A program made the translations under genes and the position numbers. Positions 1-9,882 of a stretch of 64,000 nt of DNA are shown here, piece after piece (position 1 is the stretch's first letter; each line of letters begins with the position of its first letter). The notes beneath the pieces were generated by a model. The model was not told the origin of the DNA. It saw only the letters and a program-made list of their open reading frames with translations, and searched no databases. The DNA comes from Nodularia sp. LEGE 06071 (lineage in GTDB: Bacteria; Cyanobacteriota; Cyanobacteriia; Cyanobacteriales; Nostocaceae), in the NCBI RefSeq assembly GCF_015207755.1, contig NZ_JADEWH010000019.1, positions 34,583 through 98,582 on the forward strand, written 5' to 3'.

Positions 1-2522
1 TCTATCTCTACTCCTACCAGCCATAGCCGTCCTAGAGTATTGAGCAACAAAGCTAGATCAGAATTATCCTCTTGAGGATGGCGGAGTGAATTAAGTATAG
101 TTCTGTCAGTGGCTTGCTGTCTGGTGATGCTGCTTAAAGTTTGTCCAGGGCCGACTTCTAGAAAAATCCGCCGTGCATCTTTGAGTAATTCAGTAATTCC
201 CTCAGAAAATCTCACTGGTTGCTGTAGCTGTTGTGTCCAATAGTTAGGGTCTACAGATGCTTCTGGAGTTATCCACGTACCTGTAACGTTAGAAATAAAA
301 GGAACTTGGGGGGGATTGAGTTTGAGTTGACTAATTGCCTGCTTTAAAGGCGCGATCGCCGATGCCATCATGGGAGAGTGAAAAGCATGAGAAGTATGCA
401 AGCGACGACACTTGATGTCTTCTGTCAGTAACTGGATTTCGAGTTTTTTAATCGCTTCTACCGAACCTGAAACTACATTCAGAGAAGGACTATTCCTCAC
501 AGAAATGGTTAACTCTGGATTTAATTTAGCTGACAACGCCTCGGTTGATAAATAAACTGAAAGCATATCTCCCGTAGGACATTGCTGTATCAATTTTCCG
601 CGGAGGGCGACTAAAGAGAGCGCATCTTCTAAAGAGAAAACACCAGCTAGAGTAGCGGCGACATATTCCCCAATGCTATGACCAATGAAAGCTTCGGGAA
701 CAATTCCCCAAGACATCCACAGTTTGGCGAGGGAATACTCAATTACAAATAAAGCTGGTTGAGTAATTGCGGTCTGATTTAATTTTTCTGTGGCTTCTTC
801 CTTCTGTTCTGGCGACGGATACAGGAGATGACGCAAATCTAACTGTAAATGGGGTTGGAGTAATTGACAACAGCGATCGCATTCCTCTTGAAAAATAGAT
901 TCGCTCTCATACAGTTCTCTGGCCATATCTGCATACTGCGCCCCTTGTCCCGGAAACATAAACACCACAGGCGACTTATTTGTGCTGAAACTTTTTTGGG
1001 GCGACTCTAAGGCGACGATTGCATCTTTAATATCTTCCACAACAACCATCTGACGATGACTAAATACTCGACGACCTACTTGCAACGTATAAGCGACATC
1101 AGCCAAATTAACTTCTGGGTGTTGTTTTAAATGATTAACTAAATTCCTGGTAGCAGTTTCTAAAGCAGAACTGGTTTTAGCCGAAACAACTAAAAGCTGA
1201 TATTTTCTAGCTGATAACTGCTGACTATTAACTGATAACTGTTTCCTGGGTGCTTCTTCTAAAATTAAGTGAACATTAGTTCCACCAAACCCAAAAGCAC
1301 TCACCCCAGCGCGACGAGGAGTACCGTTAGTTTCCCAATCAGTAAGTTTGGTATTGACGTAAAAAGGACTATTTTCAAAATCAATATTGGGATTTGGCTC
1401 ACTAAAATTGAGGCTGGGGGGCAGTTTTTGGTATTTAAGAGCTAATGCAGTTTTAATCATGCCAGCAATACCTGCGGCTGCATCTAAATGTCCGATATTG
1501 GTTTTGACTGAACCGATCGCACAGTAGCCTTTTTTGTTAGTACTGCTTTGAAAAGCCTCAGTCATGGCTTTAACTTCAATCGGGTCGCCCATCGCCGTTC
1601 CCGTACCATGAGTTTCTAGATAACTAATGGTTTCTGGTGCGACTTCTGCCATAATTTGGGCAGTGCGAATTACTTTTGCTTGACCTTCTTGACTCGGTGC
1701 GGTGTAGCCGACTTTGACAGCACCATCATTATTAATTGCTGAACCTTTAATCACCGCATAGATATGGTCTCCTTCAGCCACAGCATCTTCTAACCGCTTT
1801 AAGACGACAACTCCCAGTCCATTACCGCCCACTGTCCCGTTAGCTTTGGCATCAAAAGCTTTACAATGTCCATCAGTAGCACCAATTTCTTCTGGAAAGA
1901 GAGTGGCTTCACTCTGAGGAACTTTCACAGCTACCCCGGCGGCTAAAGCCATATCGCATTCACCACTAAGCAAGCTTTGACAGGCGAGATGAACTGCGAC
2001 TAAAGAACTAGAACAAGCTGTACCGATGCTGATGCTAGGGCCTCTGAGATTCAATTTGTAGGATACGCGAGTAGAAAGATAATCTTTATCCGCTCCAACC
2101 AGAGTTTGTAAAAAACTTTGAGATGCCATTAAATCTGGGTGAAGACTAAGATTGTTAAGTAAGTATGTTCCCATACCCACACCAGCATATACACCAATAG
2201 GTCTTGACTCAGTTTCGGAATTACAACCTGCGTCTTCCAAGGCTTCCCAAGCGCATTCTAAGAATAAACGGTGTTGGGGGTCCATTGTTTCAGCTTCTCT
2301 GGGATTAAAGCCAAAAAAGTCAGCATCAAATAAATCTATATCTGACAGTACGCCACCTGCTTTTATACTCCCATTAGCTGAGGAATCAGAATGGGTAAAA
2401 GCTGAAACTAATTCCTTCCCATTAATTAAATTTTCCCAAAATATTTGGGTATTATTACTACCTGGGAAACGCCCAGCCATACCAATAATCGCTATTTCCA
2501 AACCGTTTGTTTGCTGTTCCAT
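1..2522 (-). CDS. Type I polyketide synthase, KS-AT part (cut by left edge)
   Basis: Partial: starts with ATG at 2522 and is still open at position 1, so the C-terminal part lies outside. The ketosynthase comes first, with active-site motif TACSSS (Cys about residue 170), HGTGTAMGDPIE and NIGHLDAAAG, so the Cys-His-His set is complete. The acyltransferase follows, with GHSIGE (nucleophilic Ser) and SHAFHS; the HAFH form is typical of malonyl-CoA-specific ATs. Its start lies about 160 bp after the end of the Cy-A-PCP NRPS on the same strand. It therefore probably takes the salicyl-thiazolinyl chain and adds a malonate unit, as the PKS parts of yersiniabactin or micacocidin assembly do. Domains after the AT cannot be seen here. 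Confidence 0.93.
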   Translation of the reverse strand, partial: MEQQTNGLEIAIIGMAGRFPGSNNTQIFWENLINGKELVSAFTHSDSSANGSIKAGGVLSDIDLFDADFFGFNPREAETMDPQHRLFLECAWEALEDAGCNSETESRPIGVYAGVGMGTYLLNNLSLHPDLMASQSFLQTLVGADKDYLSTRVSYKLNLRGPSISIGTACSSSLVAVHLACQSLLSGECDMALAAGVAVKVPQSEATLFPEEIGATDGHCKAFDAKANGTVGGNGLGVVVLKRLEDAVAEGDHIYAVIKGSAINNDGAVKVGYTAPSQEGQAKVIRTAQIMAEVAPETISYLETHGTGTAMGDPIEVKAMTEAFQSSTNKKGYCAIGSVKTNIGHLDAAAGIAGMIKTALALKYQKLPPSLNFSEPNPNIDFENSPFYVNTKLTDWETNGTPRRAGVSAFGFGGTNVHLILEEAPRKQLSVNSQQLSARKYQLLVVSAKTSSALETATRNLVNHLKQHPEVNLADVAYTLQVGRRVFSHRQMVVVEDIKDAIVALESPQKSFSTNKSPVVFMFPGQGAQYADMARELYESESIFQEECDRCCQLLQPHLQLDLRHLLYPSPEQKEEATEKLNQTAITQPALFVIEYSLAKLWMSWGIVPEAFIGHSIGEYVAATLAGVFSLEDALSLVALRGKLIQQCPTGDMLSVYLSTEALSAKLNPELTISVRNSPSLNVVSGSVEAIKKLEIQLLTEDIKCRRLHTSHAFHSPMMASAIAPLKQAISQLKLNPPQVPFISNVTGTWITPEASVDPNYWTQQLQQPVRFSEGITELLKDARRIFLEVGPGQTLSSITRQQATDRTILNSLRHPQEDNSDLALLLNTLGRLWLVGVEI

Positions 2523-2684
2523 AGTTTGAGATTAAATAAAAACTTGTTGCGTACAAAGTGATAACTATTGAAAAACCATATTAGACTTCCGAAGAAAATC
2601 TCTATTTGGTAAAAATCTAAAAACCTAATGCAAAAAACCTCTTCCCTTGGCGTTCTTTGCGTCTTGGCGGTTCGTCCTTCTATA

Positions 2685-5600
2685 TTATTTGAGCTTTGAT
2701 TTATTTAACAACCGTCCTAAATGGCGTTTTTTCAACTCATTGCTAGTTTTTTCTTCAATATTTGTCATATCTAAACTAGTAGAATTATTGCTTCCCAAAT
2801 AGTTAGCTAAAGAAGAAATAGTTGTATATTTATACATTTCTATGAATGAAATATTTTTAGCTTGATTAGGCAACGTATCATTCAACTTGTTAAAAACCTT
2901 AGCAATTGACAACGAATCTCCGCCCACATCAAAAAAATTATCATTGATACCAACTTTTTCTAAACCTAAAACTTCTTGCCAAACCGCAGCAATTTGAATT
3001 TCCAAATTATTTTGAGGGGCTATATAAGTAGCCGTCATTATTTCCTCTAGATATTCGCGTTCAGCAAGCTGGCGACGATCAATTTTGCCATTGGCAGAAA
3101 GCGGTAAGGCATCGAGGAAAATAAAAGCTGATGGGATCATGTATTCTGGTAAGCGATCGCCTAAAAAACAGCGCAATTGGACTATGGCTGGTGGGACTGA
3201 AGAGTGAGCAACTAAATAAGCCACCAAATATTCCCGATTTTGTTTTTTGATAGCCACAACTACTGCCGCTTTAATTTCGGGATGCTGGGTTAAAGTAGCC
3301 TCAATTTCTCCCGCTTCTATGCGATATCCCCGAATCTTTAGCTGTAAGTCTACCCTGCCTAAAAATTCGATATTGCCGTCGGGTAAGTAGCGTCCCATAT
3401 CTCCTGTGCGATAAATTCTTTCGCCAGTCCGGGGATGAATGATAAATTTCGCGTTTGTTTTGGCTTGATCCTGCCAATAACCTTTGGCTAACTGTACCCC
3501 CGCACAATACATTTCACCAGTTACCCAAACGGGACAATCATCGAGCATTTCATTCAAAATATAATATTTAGAATTTGCCATCGGTTTGCCATAGGGAATA
3601 CTCTTCCATGTCGGCTCCACTGCGGCGATCTCATAGCCAATATTCCAAACCGTTGTTTCGGTGGGTCCCCCAATACTGAGTATTTTAACTTGGGGAATTA
3701 AAGCTCTGAGGCGGTCGGGGAGGGAAACTGGTAGCCAATCACCGCCTAAAATAGCCAAACGCAAACTTTGGGGTAGAGATTGGGGCTGCATCTCTAAGCG
3801 ATCTACTAACATTTCCATCATCGGCGGTACAGAATTCCACAGAGTTATTGCTTCTCTGGTGATTAATTCTGCCCAATGGCTGGGGTCTTTAATTTTTTCG
3901 GCATCAGGAATCACGATAGTCCCACCAGCACTGAGAAGACCAAAAATATCGTAAACTGACAGGTCGTGATGCAGGGCAGAAATATTGAGAATGCTGTCTT
4001 TGTCGTCAATATGGAAGCGCTGATTAGTTTGAACGACGACGTTAATCACATTGCGATGTGCGATCGCTACCCCTTTTGGTAAGCCTGTAGAACCGGAAGT
4101 ATAGATGACATAAGCTAAATCTTCATCTGTCTGGATTGGTTCTAAGGCTTGATTACTTTCATCGGCTAAATCGTCTGTGTCTAAACAAATAGTCTCAATT
4201 CCGGCTGGTAATTTCAGGGTTTCTAATAGCCAAGATTGAGTCAGAATTATTTTGGCTTGGCTATGTTCGAGTAAATATTCTTTTCTCTGTTGGGGTAATT
4301 GAGGATCGATGGGAATATAAGCTGCACCGGAAGTAATAATTCCCATGACAGCGACAATTTGCTCCCATCCTTTTTCCATAACTATGGCTACTAGCTGGTT
4401 GGAAGTCACTCCTAAAGAACGCAGACGATGAGCAACTCGATGGCTGCGATCGCTTAATTCTTGATATGTTAAAGTGCGATCGCTAGCAACAACAGCCGTC
4501 TTTTCTGGTCTTTGGGCTACTTGTTTGCTAAATAAACCTTGCAGAGTCGTATCCAGAAGGTGAGTAGTAGTATTATTCAGGGCTTCTCTGCGTGCTAGTT
4601 GCGCTGGCGGAATTAGCTGTCTTTCTGTGGCGTGCCATGCAGAATCATTGGTTGCTAATTGTTTGAGAAATCTGCAATAAGCCTCAAACATATCCTCTAT
4701 CAAACCTTCATAGAAAAGTTCTTTGACCACATCCCAGTTAAAAGTTAATGTTTCTTTTTCTTCCCAGACTTGAACATCCATCCAAGCTTGAGATGCTTGA
4801 CTAATACCGTAGACTAACTCCCCAAAGCGGCTAAAGGTTAAGGTGTCTTGTCCGATAGAACTAAAGCCGAGGGTACTGGTAAAGACTACTGGCATAGCAC
4901 TGGGTGCAGTACCTTTTTTACGAGCCAATTCTCTAGTTATTTTTACGCCACTGATATAACGATGTTCTAAATCTTGCCAGAGTTGTTTTTGTAACCGAAG
5001 GGCGCGATCGCTAAATGCTTCGGGAGTAGAATTATCTACAGCTAGTAAATTGACCGAGGTAAAGTCCCCCAAAATATCGTTAACTTGGGTATGCAGTGGC
5101 AGACGGTTAAATAAAGCCAGATTAATCGTAAATTGCGGGTTTTTACTCCAGACTGTGATAATCTCGGCAAAAGCAGCCATCAATACCCCTGTGGGAGTCA
5201 AACCTGCTTGTCCTGCCTTTTGTTTTAACTGTCGCCATTCCTCTGGTGCTAAACCGCCTTGATACCTTTGACAGAGATGATTTTTAATTTCTTGTGGGTG
5301 TTTAGCTAAAGGTAACTCTGGTGCATTAGGTAAACTATCTAAGCGAGCAAACCAATAGTTTTGCGATCGCGCGTATAATTCAGTCTTGGCGATCGCTTGT
5401 TCGGCGAGAACATAATCCCGAAAGGAGATGGTTAGGGGCGTTAATTCTCTTTCGGGGTCTTGATAAAGTTGATGCCATTCATCAAACAGACGAAATAAAC
5501 TCCAAGCATCAAAAACTTGCAAATCGTAACTAATATGTAGACGAAAGCGTTCCTTATCTAATAAAGTGACGCAAAATTCAAACAAGGGAAAACGATCCGC

Positions 5601-6152
5601 AGGTAAAACTTGATGTGACAGGCGATCGCGAATTGCTGCTAGTTCAGACGCAATCAAACCTTGGTCTTTACCTCGTAAATCTAAAACTTTAATTTCATAG
5701 GGAGGAACTGTTTCTAAAATCTGTTGTTGACCATCTGCTAAGACAATCGCCCTCAGCATATCATGGCGATCAATTAATTTGTGCAGTCCTTGATTTAATC
5801 GTTCTAAATTTAAATTTTGACCTTCAATCTCGTAGTAACCATGATTAGCAACATTACCCAACTCAAATACACCACTGCGCCCTACCCAAAAAGCGTGCTG
5901 CATATCAGTTAAAGGGAAAGGTGCATAACGCTGGTTTGGTTCAGGAATGATGGGGGGTAAAGCCGCATTATTCAGGCTATTTTGCCGCAACAATTCTAAA
6001 AGTTCGATTTTATGCTCAAGTAAAGCATCGCGCAGTTCCGGTGTTAAGACTCCCTTGGGGGCATCAACCGCTAATGAATTGTGATTAGCCGCTAGTTTTA
6101 TACCTTGGCTAGAGAGAGTATGTAAAAGTAAATGTAAATTCATTTTATTCAA
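2685..6152 (-). CDS. NRPS: TubC-type docking, Cy, A (Cys-like), PCP
   Basis: 1155 residues. Residues 1-60 look like a TubC-type N-terminal docking domain. A condensation-family domain follows (about 75-520) with DxxxxDxxS in place of HHxxxDG (D210, D215, S218), the signature of heterocyclisation domains. The adenylation domain (about 545-1030) has YTSGSTGLPKG and GGPTETT. My reading of its specificity pocket is D-L-Y-N-I-G-I-V-W, close to the cysteine code (DLYNLSLIW) and unlike serine (DVWHFSLVD). The carrier domain has GGDSL (Ser about 1079). There is no thioesterase or epimerase, only a short charged tail that may dock to the PKS downstream. Inferred role: couple salicylate to cysteine and cyclise to a thiazoline. 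An oxazoline from Ser/Thr is less likely. Confidence 0.9.
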   Translation of the reverse strand: MNKMNLHLLLHTLSSQGIKLAANHNSLAVDAPKGVLTPELRDALLEHKIELLELLRQNSLNNAALPPIIPEPNQRYAPFPLTDMQHAFWVGRSGVFELGNVANHGYYEIEGQNLNLERLNQGLHKLIDRHDMLRAIVLADGQQQILETVPPYEIKVLDLRGKDQGLIASELAAIRDRLSHQVLPADRFPLFEFCVTLLDKERFRLHISYDLQVFDAWSLFRLFDEWHQLYQDPERELTPLTISFRDYVLAEQAIAKTELYARSQNYWFARLDSLPNAPELPLAKHPQEIKNHLCQRYQGGLAPEEWRQLKQKAGQAGLTPTGVLMAAFAEIITVWSKNPQFTINLALFNRLPLHTQVNDILGDFTSVNLLAVDNSTPEAFSDRALRLQKQLWQDLEHRYISGVKITRELARKKGTAPSAMPVVFTSTLGFSSIGQDTLTFSRFGELVYGISQASQAWMDVQVWEEKETLTFNWDVVKELFYEGLIEDMFEAYCRFLKQLATNDSAWHATERQLIPPAQLARREALNNTTTHLLDTTLQGLFSKQVAQRPEKTAVVASDRTLTYQELSDRSHRVAHRLRSLGVTSNQLVAIVMEKGWEQIVAVMGIITSGAAYIPIDPQLPQQRKEYLLEHSQAKIILTQSWLLETLKLPAGIETICLDTDDLADESNQALEPIQTDEDLAYVIYTSGSTGLPKGVAIAHRNVINVVVQTNQRFHIDDKDSILNISALHHDLSVYDIFGLLSAGGTIVIPDAEKIKDPSHWAELITREAITLWNSVPPMMEMLVDRLEMQPQSLPQSLRLAILGGDWLPVSLPDRLRALIPQVKILSIGGPTETTVWNIGYEIAAVEPTWKSIPYGKPMANSKYYILNEMLDDCPVWVTGEMYCAGVQLAKGYWQDQAKTNAKFIIHPRTGERIYRTGDMGRYLPDGNIEFLGRVDLQLKIRGYRIEAGEIEATLTQHPEIKAAVVVAIKKQNREYLVAYLVAHSSVPPAIVQLRCFLGDRLPEYMIPSAFIFLDALPLSANGKIDRRQLAEREYLEEIMTATYIAPQNNLEIQIAAVWQEVLGLEKVGINDNFFDVGGDSLSIAKVFNKLNDTLPNQAKNISFIEMYKYTTISSLANYLGSNNSTSLDMTNIEEKTSNELKKRHLGRLLNKSKLK

Positions 6153-6215
6153 ATATTAGTTTTCGCAATTTGCTGATGAAATCCTGTCTGATTGGCATCA
6201 TTCTTGTTCTTCGTA

Positions 6216-6239
6216 CCTTTGCGCCTTTGCGCCTTTGCG
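6216..6239. repeat. Tandem 8-bp repeat, three copies
   Basis: Three exact head-to-tail copies of CCTTTGCG lie in the 163-bp gap between the NRPS and the KAS III-carrier gene. Short tandem repeats like this are common between genes in heterocystous cyanobacteria. A related stretch (CTTTGCGTCTTGGCGG) lies at about 2655-2670 between the NRPS and the PKS. No function can be read from the sequence. Confidence 0.7.
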
Positions 6240-6315
6240 TGAGACAAATTCATATTCTCAATCAGCAACGCCATTCTTAGAGTATGTTCTTCCATGAATA
6301 GAAGATATATTTAAT

Positions 6316-7833
6316 TTACAAACTCAATGTTTCTCGTTCTAAATCTTCGTTGCTATTGACAGATGGTGAAATTAATAAATTGCTCAGAGCTAACCTATCT
6401 AATATTAGCTGAGTCAAATTAATTAAATTATTTTCACCAAAGAAATTTTCAATCGGGACTCTAATTTCCCAGTCTGCTTCTATGCGACTTCTCAGAGAGA
6501 ATGCCATTAAAGAATCAAGCCACATTGTTAAGGTTTGTTGAGGGTCGATTTCGTCAGGTAAAAGCTGTAAGGAATGAGATAACCATGCTATTAAATAGTT
6601 TTGGACTATTTGCTGTTGTTCTTCTGGTTGTGCAGCTAATATTTCTGCTTTTGATAGTTTTTGTTCCGCGCCATCACGCTGTTCTATTTGCTGTAGCTGA
6701 ATGGTAGTATCGCGAGATGTAATTGCAGGTGCTGGTGCTGTTCCCAGTCCCACATCTCCCCAACGCATAATTGTTGCTGCTGCGGTAGCTGATGCGCCGT
6801 TAGTGTAGATTAAAATTAAACTATTTTCTGTGATTTTTCCTTCTTTAACTGCATGGTAAAGATTCGCTAGGGGAAAAACAGGTCCAATATTGCCATAGTA
6901 GGGATAAAGATTAATCGTGCGTTCCGGTGGAATACCTAAAGCTCTTGTACAAACATTGGCATACCAAGCTGTAGGAGTATTAAAAACAAAAAAATCAATT
7001 TCTGCTAAATTTACTCCCGCTTTAACCGCAACTTCTTGACAACAGGTGCGAACGAAATCAACGGCTGTTTCTGCTAAACTGCCGGCATTTTCTCCAGTTT
7101 GCGTGATAATTTGTGGTTTACCTAACTGATCAATTTCTAGTTCGTGAGAGTATGCACTATGGGTAATAGTCGTAGAAACCACTTTATTAGCTAAAACTCC
7201 TTGATTTGGTTGGAGGTGGCTGACGATAAAAGCCCCTGCACCATCTCCCATCGACCAAGCTAGGGTATCTGTTTCTCTAACAGTATTTGAACCAAAGTGT
7301 GAAACAACTATCAAGGCATTTCGATATTCTCCAGTTTGGATTAAAGCGTGGGCATTTTGCAGAGCTATCAACGCACTAGAACAAGTCGAATCAAGACTCC
7401 ATACAGGACATTTCAAGCCTAATTTTCGTGCTAATTGAGTGGTATTATCCATGCCCAAATTATGAGCAAAAAGGGCAGTGACAAGAACAACATCTACCTC
7501 TGCTGCGGTTAATTTAGCTGCTGTCAATGCGTCCATTGCTGCCCGACATTGTACATCTAGGGAAGATTCATGCTCACCCAAAACTCGCCGTTCTAAACTG
7601 CCGCGAAAGGAGTCTGATAAATAGGGTGCAACTTCTTGAGACCAAATATCAAAACCATTATCTTCTCTGTGAGATATTGGAGAACGAGTTTTTCTGTTTC
7701 TTTTGGGCTGAGAAATTACAAGCTCAGGATATTTTTTCTGCCAATAATCATTAGTACGAATAACTTCAGGAAAGCTAATGGCTAGGGAGCAAATGCCTAT
7801 TGGTAAAAGTGTGGAGTGTGTGGACACAATCAT
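6316..7833 (-). CDS. KAS III-like acyltransferase fused to a carrier domain
   Basis: 505 residues. Residues 1-360 have the FabH/KAS III thiolase fold pattern: DSTCSSALIAL carries the nucleophilic Cys151, SMGDGAGAFI follows, and YPYYGNIG supplies the Asn position (N315). The catalytic His of KAS III (normally in an HQAN-like motif) falls at FNTPTAW and reads as Asn285, so classic decarboxylative condensation is doubtful. KAS III relatives without normal condensing activity often act as acyltransferases (the CerJ and DpsC groups). Residues about 405-480 are a carrier domain with WLDSLMAF (Ser441). Salicylate synthase and AcpS-like genes lie upstream and the NRPS downstream. A role in moving an aryl or acyl group between carriers fits, but is inferred. 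Confidence 0.82.
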   Translation of the reverse strand: MIVSTHSTLLPIGICSLAISFPEVIRTNDYWQKKYPELVISQPKRNRKTRSPISHREDNGFDIWSQEVAPYLSDSFRGSLERRVLGEHESSLDVQCRAAMDALTAAKLTAAEVDVVLVTALFAHNLGMDNTTQLARKLGLKCPVWSLDSTCSSALIALQNAHALIQTGEYRNALIVVSHFGSNTVRETDTLAWSMGDGAGAFIVSHLQPNQGVLANKVVSTTITHSAYSHELEIDQLGKPQIITQTGENAGSLAETAVDFVRTCCQEVAVKAGVNLAEIDFFVFNTPTAWYANVCTRALGIPPERTINLYPYYGNIGPVFPLANLYHAVKEGKITENSLILIYTNGASATAAATIMRWGDVGLGTAPAPAITSRDTTIQLQQIEQRDGAEQKLSKAEILAAQPEEQQQIVQNYLIAWLSHSLQLLPDEIDPQQTLTMWLDSLMAFSLRSRIEADWEIRVPIENFFGENNLINLTQLILDRLALSNLLISPSVNSNEDLERETLSL

Positions 7834-7919
7834 TAAATTGGAAATGTTGGTAGTGAGCAGGAGTTAGGGGAGAAAAAATCAGAATTTTACCAGAGTTATT
7901 GTGTAAATCCTAACTATCT

Positions 7920-8372
7920 TTATAATTGGCTATTTTTTACGACTACGGCGGCACTAGCTACAGCATAGATAGCAGTATGACTAATACTTAATAGCCATTG
8001 CTTAATCCCCAGTCTCGTTGCTCTTTCTTGGTATTTACCGAACAGTTTTACTAACGGTTGACCCGTGGGCAATCTGCTGATTTCAATATTCAGCCACGAA
8101 ATAGATTGATCGTGATTTTTGTTGGTCAAATTAGCGCTTTGGCTTTCGTCTTTAGTCAGACAATTAGTGATTACAGTTTTAGCAGCCCAACGACCAGCTA
8201 AATATTGAATCCACCTTTCACCAGCATCGGTAACGCTACATTCAAGATTTGTATAGTGTTGCTTGACAAAATTCTCTCCTTCTCGTGCTAAAACTTGTTT
8301 GAATGATTGAATTTTGACGATTTCCAAACTGTGCTTAATGATGCGATCATCTTGACATTCTTTTGTATACAT
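7920..8372 (-). CDS. AcpS-like phosphopantetheinyl transferase, metal site altered
   Basis: 150 residues from ATG 8372. A Shine-Dalgarno-like AGGAGA lies just upstream, so I prefer this to the TTG two codons earlier. The overall pattern is AcpS (holo-ACP synthase): an N-terminal E-I-V-x-I strand, AGRWAAK, GQPLVKLFG, and the C-terminal LLSISHT...YAVA strand. Two metal-binding residues are changed. The Asp of the G-x-D-I-V-E motif aligns with Glu, and the Glu of the AAKEA motif aligns with Thr (AAKTVI). The C-terminal SISHT block is intact. It may be an inactive or partner subunit; the AcpS-like gene at 11435-11862 shows the opposite pattern. Confidence 0.75.
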   Translation of the reverse strand: MYTKECQDDRIIKHSLEIVKIQSFKQVLAREGENFVKQHYTNLECSVTDAGERWIQYLAGRWAAKTVITNCLTKDESQSANLTNKNHDQSISWLNIEISRLPTGQPLVKLFGKYQERATRLGIKQWLLSISHTAIYAVASAAVVVKNSQL

Positions 8373-8450
8373 GGACAATCTCCTGAGATATAGAAGATGT
8401 AAATCTGAAGCAGCTTCTTGCAGAGAAAATGCACAAGTGCAACAATTAAT

Positions 8451-9773
8451 CTATTTTCTGAGAACTAAATTATTTAACATGGTGTTCATCTTATTCACAG
8501 ACTCGATATACTCATTTTCAGGAATAGATTCAGCCACAATTCCTGCTCCGGCATTTAACTGAATCCGATTGCCATACTGATAAACTGAACGGATTGCGAT
8601 CGCGATATCTGCTTCTCCGTGACTGTTTAACCAACCAATACCACCAGCATAAATTCCCCTTGGTTCTTCCTCTAGATGATCAATCCATTTTAAGGCTTTG
8701 TCTTTACTAATTCCCGATACCGTAATTCCGGGAAATAAGACTTTGAAAGCATCCCAAAGGGTATTACCTACCTTGAGTTGACCCCCAACTCGCGATGATA
8801 GGTGTTGTACACAACGATATTGTTTAACTTCCATGAAATTTAATATTTGCACCGTTTCTGGTACACAAACGGCAGCAATTTCATCCTGTGCCAACCAAAC
8901 CGAAAGGGAATGTTCTTTGACCTCTTTCGCATCAGTAAAAAGTTCGTTGTTAAACCTAATATCTTCTTCTATATTGACACCACGGGGTCGCGTTCCCGCT
9001 AAAGGATTAGTGGTGACAAAACCTTTGCGATTCACTTCCATTAAGGTTTCAGGGCTAAAACCGACTGCACGAATATCTCCTAGATTAAAACAATAAGAAC
9101 GGGCAGAGTTATTTGCTTTAGCACTGAGAACATAAGTACCTAAAGTATTTAGGTCTCCAGGAAAATTAAAGGAACGAGAAATAATAGCTTTGTGCAAATT
9201 AGCATTTTTAATTGAGTCAATCAAGGTACTGACAGAGTTTTCATATTTTGCTCTATCTTTGCCATCAAGGTCAAAGGTTGCGGCTTCGTAATTTGGTAAC
9301 GGATTATCAACAAACAGTTGTCGTCTGACCAAATCTAAGGACTTAGTGGTTTTAATCTTGACTCCTTGTTTGGTAAAGTGCAACTCAGTTTCGGGAACTA
9401 AAAAGTGACACAAAGGCTGTTGACCGACTTTGGAGTAAGAAGAATAAAAATGCGCTAGCTCAAAGGCTGTATAACCATAGGCTGTCCAATCTCCAATAGA
9501 CAAAGAATTTAATAAAGCCTCGACCTGTTTAAAGGGATCGCTAATTGGTTCCGCAGCCGACCGTTCTGGACTTTCAAGTAATACTTGATCGGGAGTGACT
9601 ACGACTTTAGCTAGTTGGCCTCCAGCAATGCGAACTTCATCCTTACCTTCATACAGGAAATATTCGCTAAAAATTCCTGCTTCCAGAAGATTGTTAAGAA
9701 CTACAATTGCTTCTCTTTGCCCAGGAACAAAAGTTTCCTGATATTTAACTGCGGTTTTAATTTCTACTAGCAT
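8451..9773 (-). CDS. Salicylate synthase (chorismate-utilising, MbtI/Irp9 family)
   Basis: 440 residues, the usual length for one-step salicylate synthases that turn chorismate into salicylate through isochorismate. The C-terminal chorismate-binding domain is clear: NPLAGTRPRG, NNELFTDAKEVKEH, HLSSRVGG, FPGITVSGISK (the MbtI/Irp9/YbtS-type equivalent of TASGIPK), GIYAGGIGW and AGAGIVAESIPENEY with the acidic Mg2+-binding residues. The N-terminal part is more variable, as expected. The aryl-acid ligase lies upstream in the operon and the AcpS-like gene downstream. This is the strongest evidence that the region makes a phenolate siderophore. Anthranilate synthase or isochorismate synthase is less likely given the neighbours and the SGI(P/S)K motif. 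Confidence 0.9.
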   Translation of the reverse strand: MLVEIKTAVKYQETFVPGQREAIVVLNNLLEAGIFSEYFLYEGKDEVRIAGGQLAKVVVTPDQVLLESPERSAAEPISDPFKQVEALLNSLSIGDWTAYGYTAFELAHFYSSYSKVGQQPLCHFLVPETELHFTKQGVKIKTTKSLDLVRRQLFVDNPLPNYEAATFDLDGKDRAKYENSVSTLIDSIKNANLHKAIISRSFNFPGDLNTLGTYVLSAKANNSARSYCFNLGDIRAVGFSPETLMEVNRKGFVTTNPLAGTRPRGVNIEEDIRFNNELFTDAKEVKEHSLSVWLAQDEIAAVCVPETVQILNFMEVKQYRCVQHLSSRVGGQLKVGNTLWDAFKVLFPGITVSGISKDKALKWIDHLEEEPRGIYAGGIGWLNSHGEADIAIAIRSVYQYGNRIQLNAGAGIVAESIPENEYIESVNKMNTMLNNLVLRK

Positions 9774-9882
9774 TAGTTTCCTATTTAATATTTTGCTAAG
9801 GTTTTTTTCAGTGATGAGATTTTGGGAAAAATCAAGTATGCAATCAAAAAATGCTCTTGGTCTTGATTCCTGAGTGAAAACT

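Noticed and set aside
2152..2529. Open frame of about 125 codons on the plus strand
   Set aside because: It lies antisense inside the PKS ketosynthase, whose motifs are unmistakable on the minus strand.
6152..6315. Terminator or separate promoter between the KAS III-carrier gene and the NRPS
   Set aside because: The 163-bp gap holds the 8-bp tandem repeat but no convincing stem-loop with a T-run and no clear promoter.
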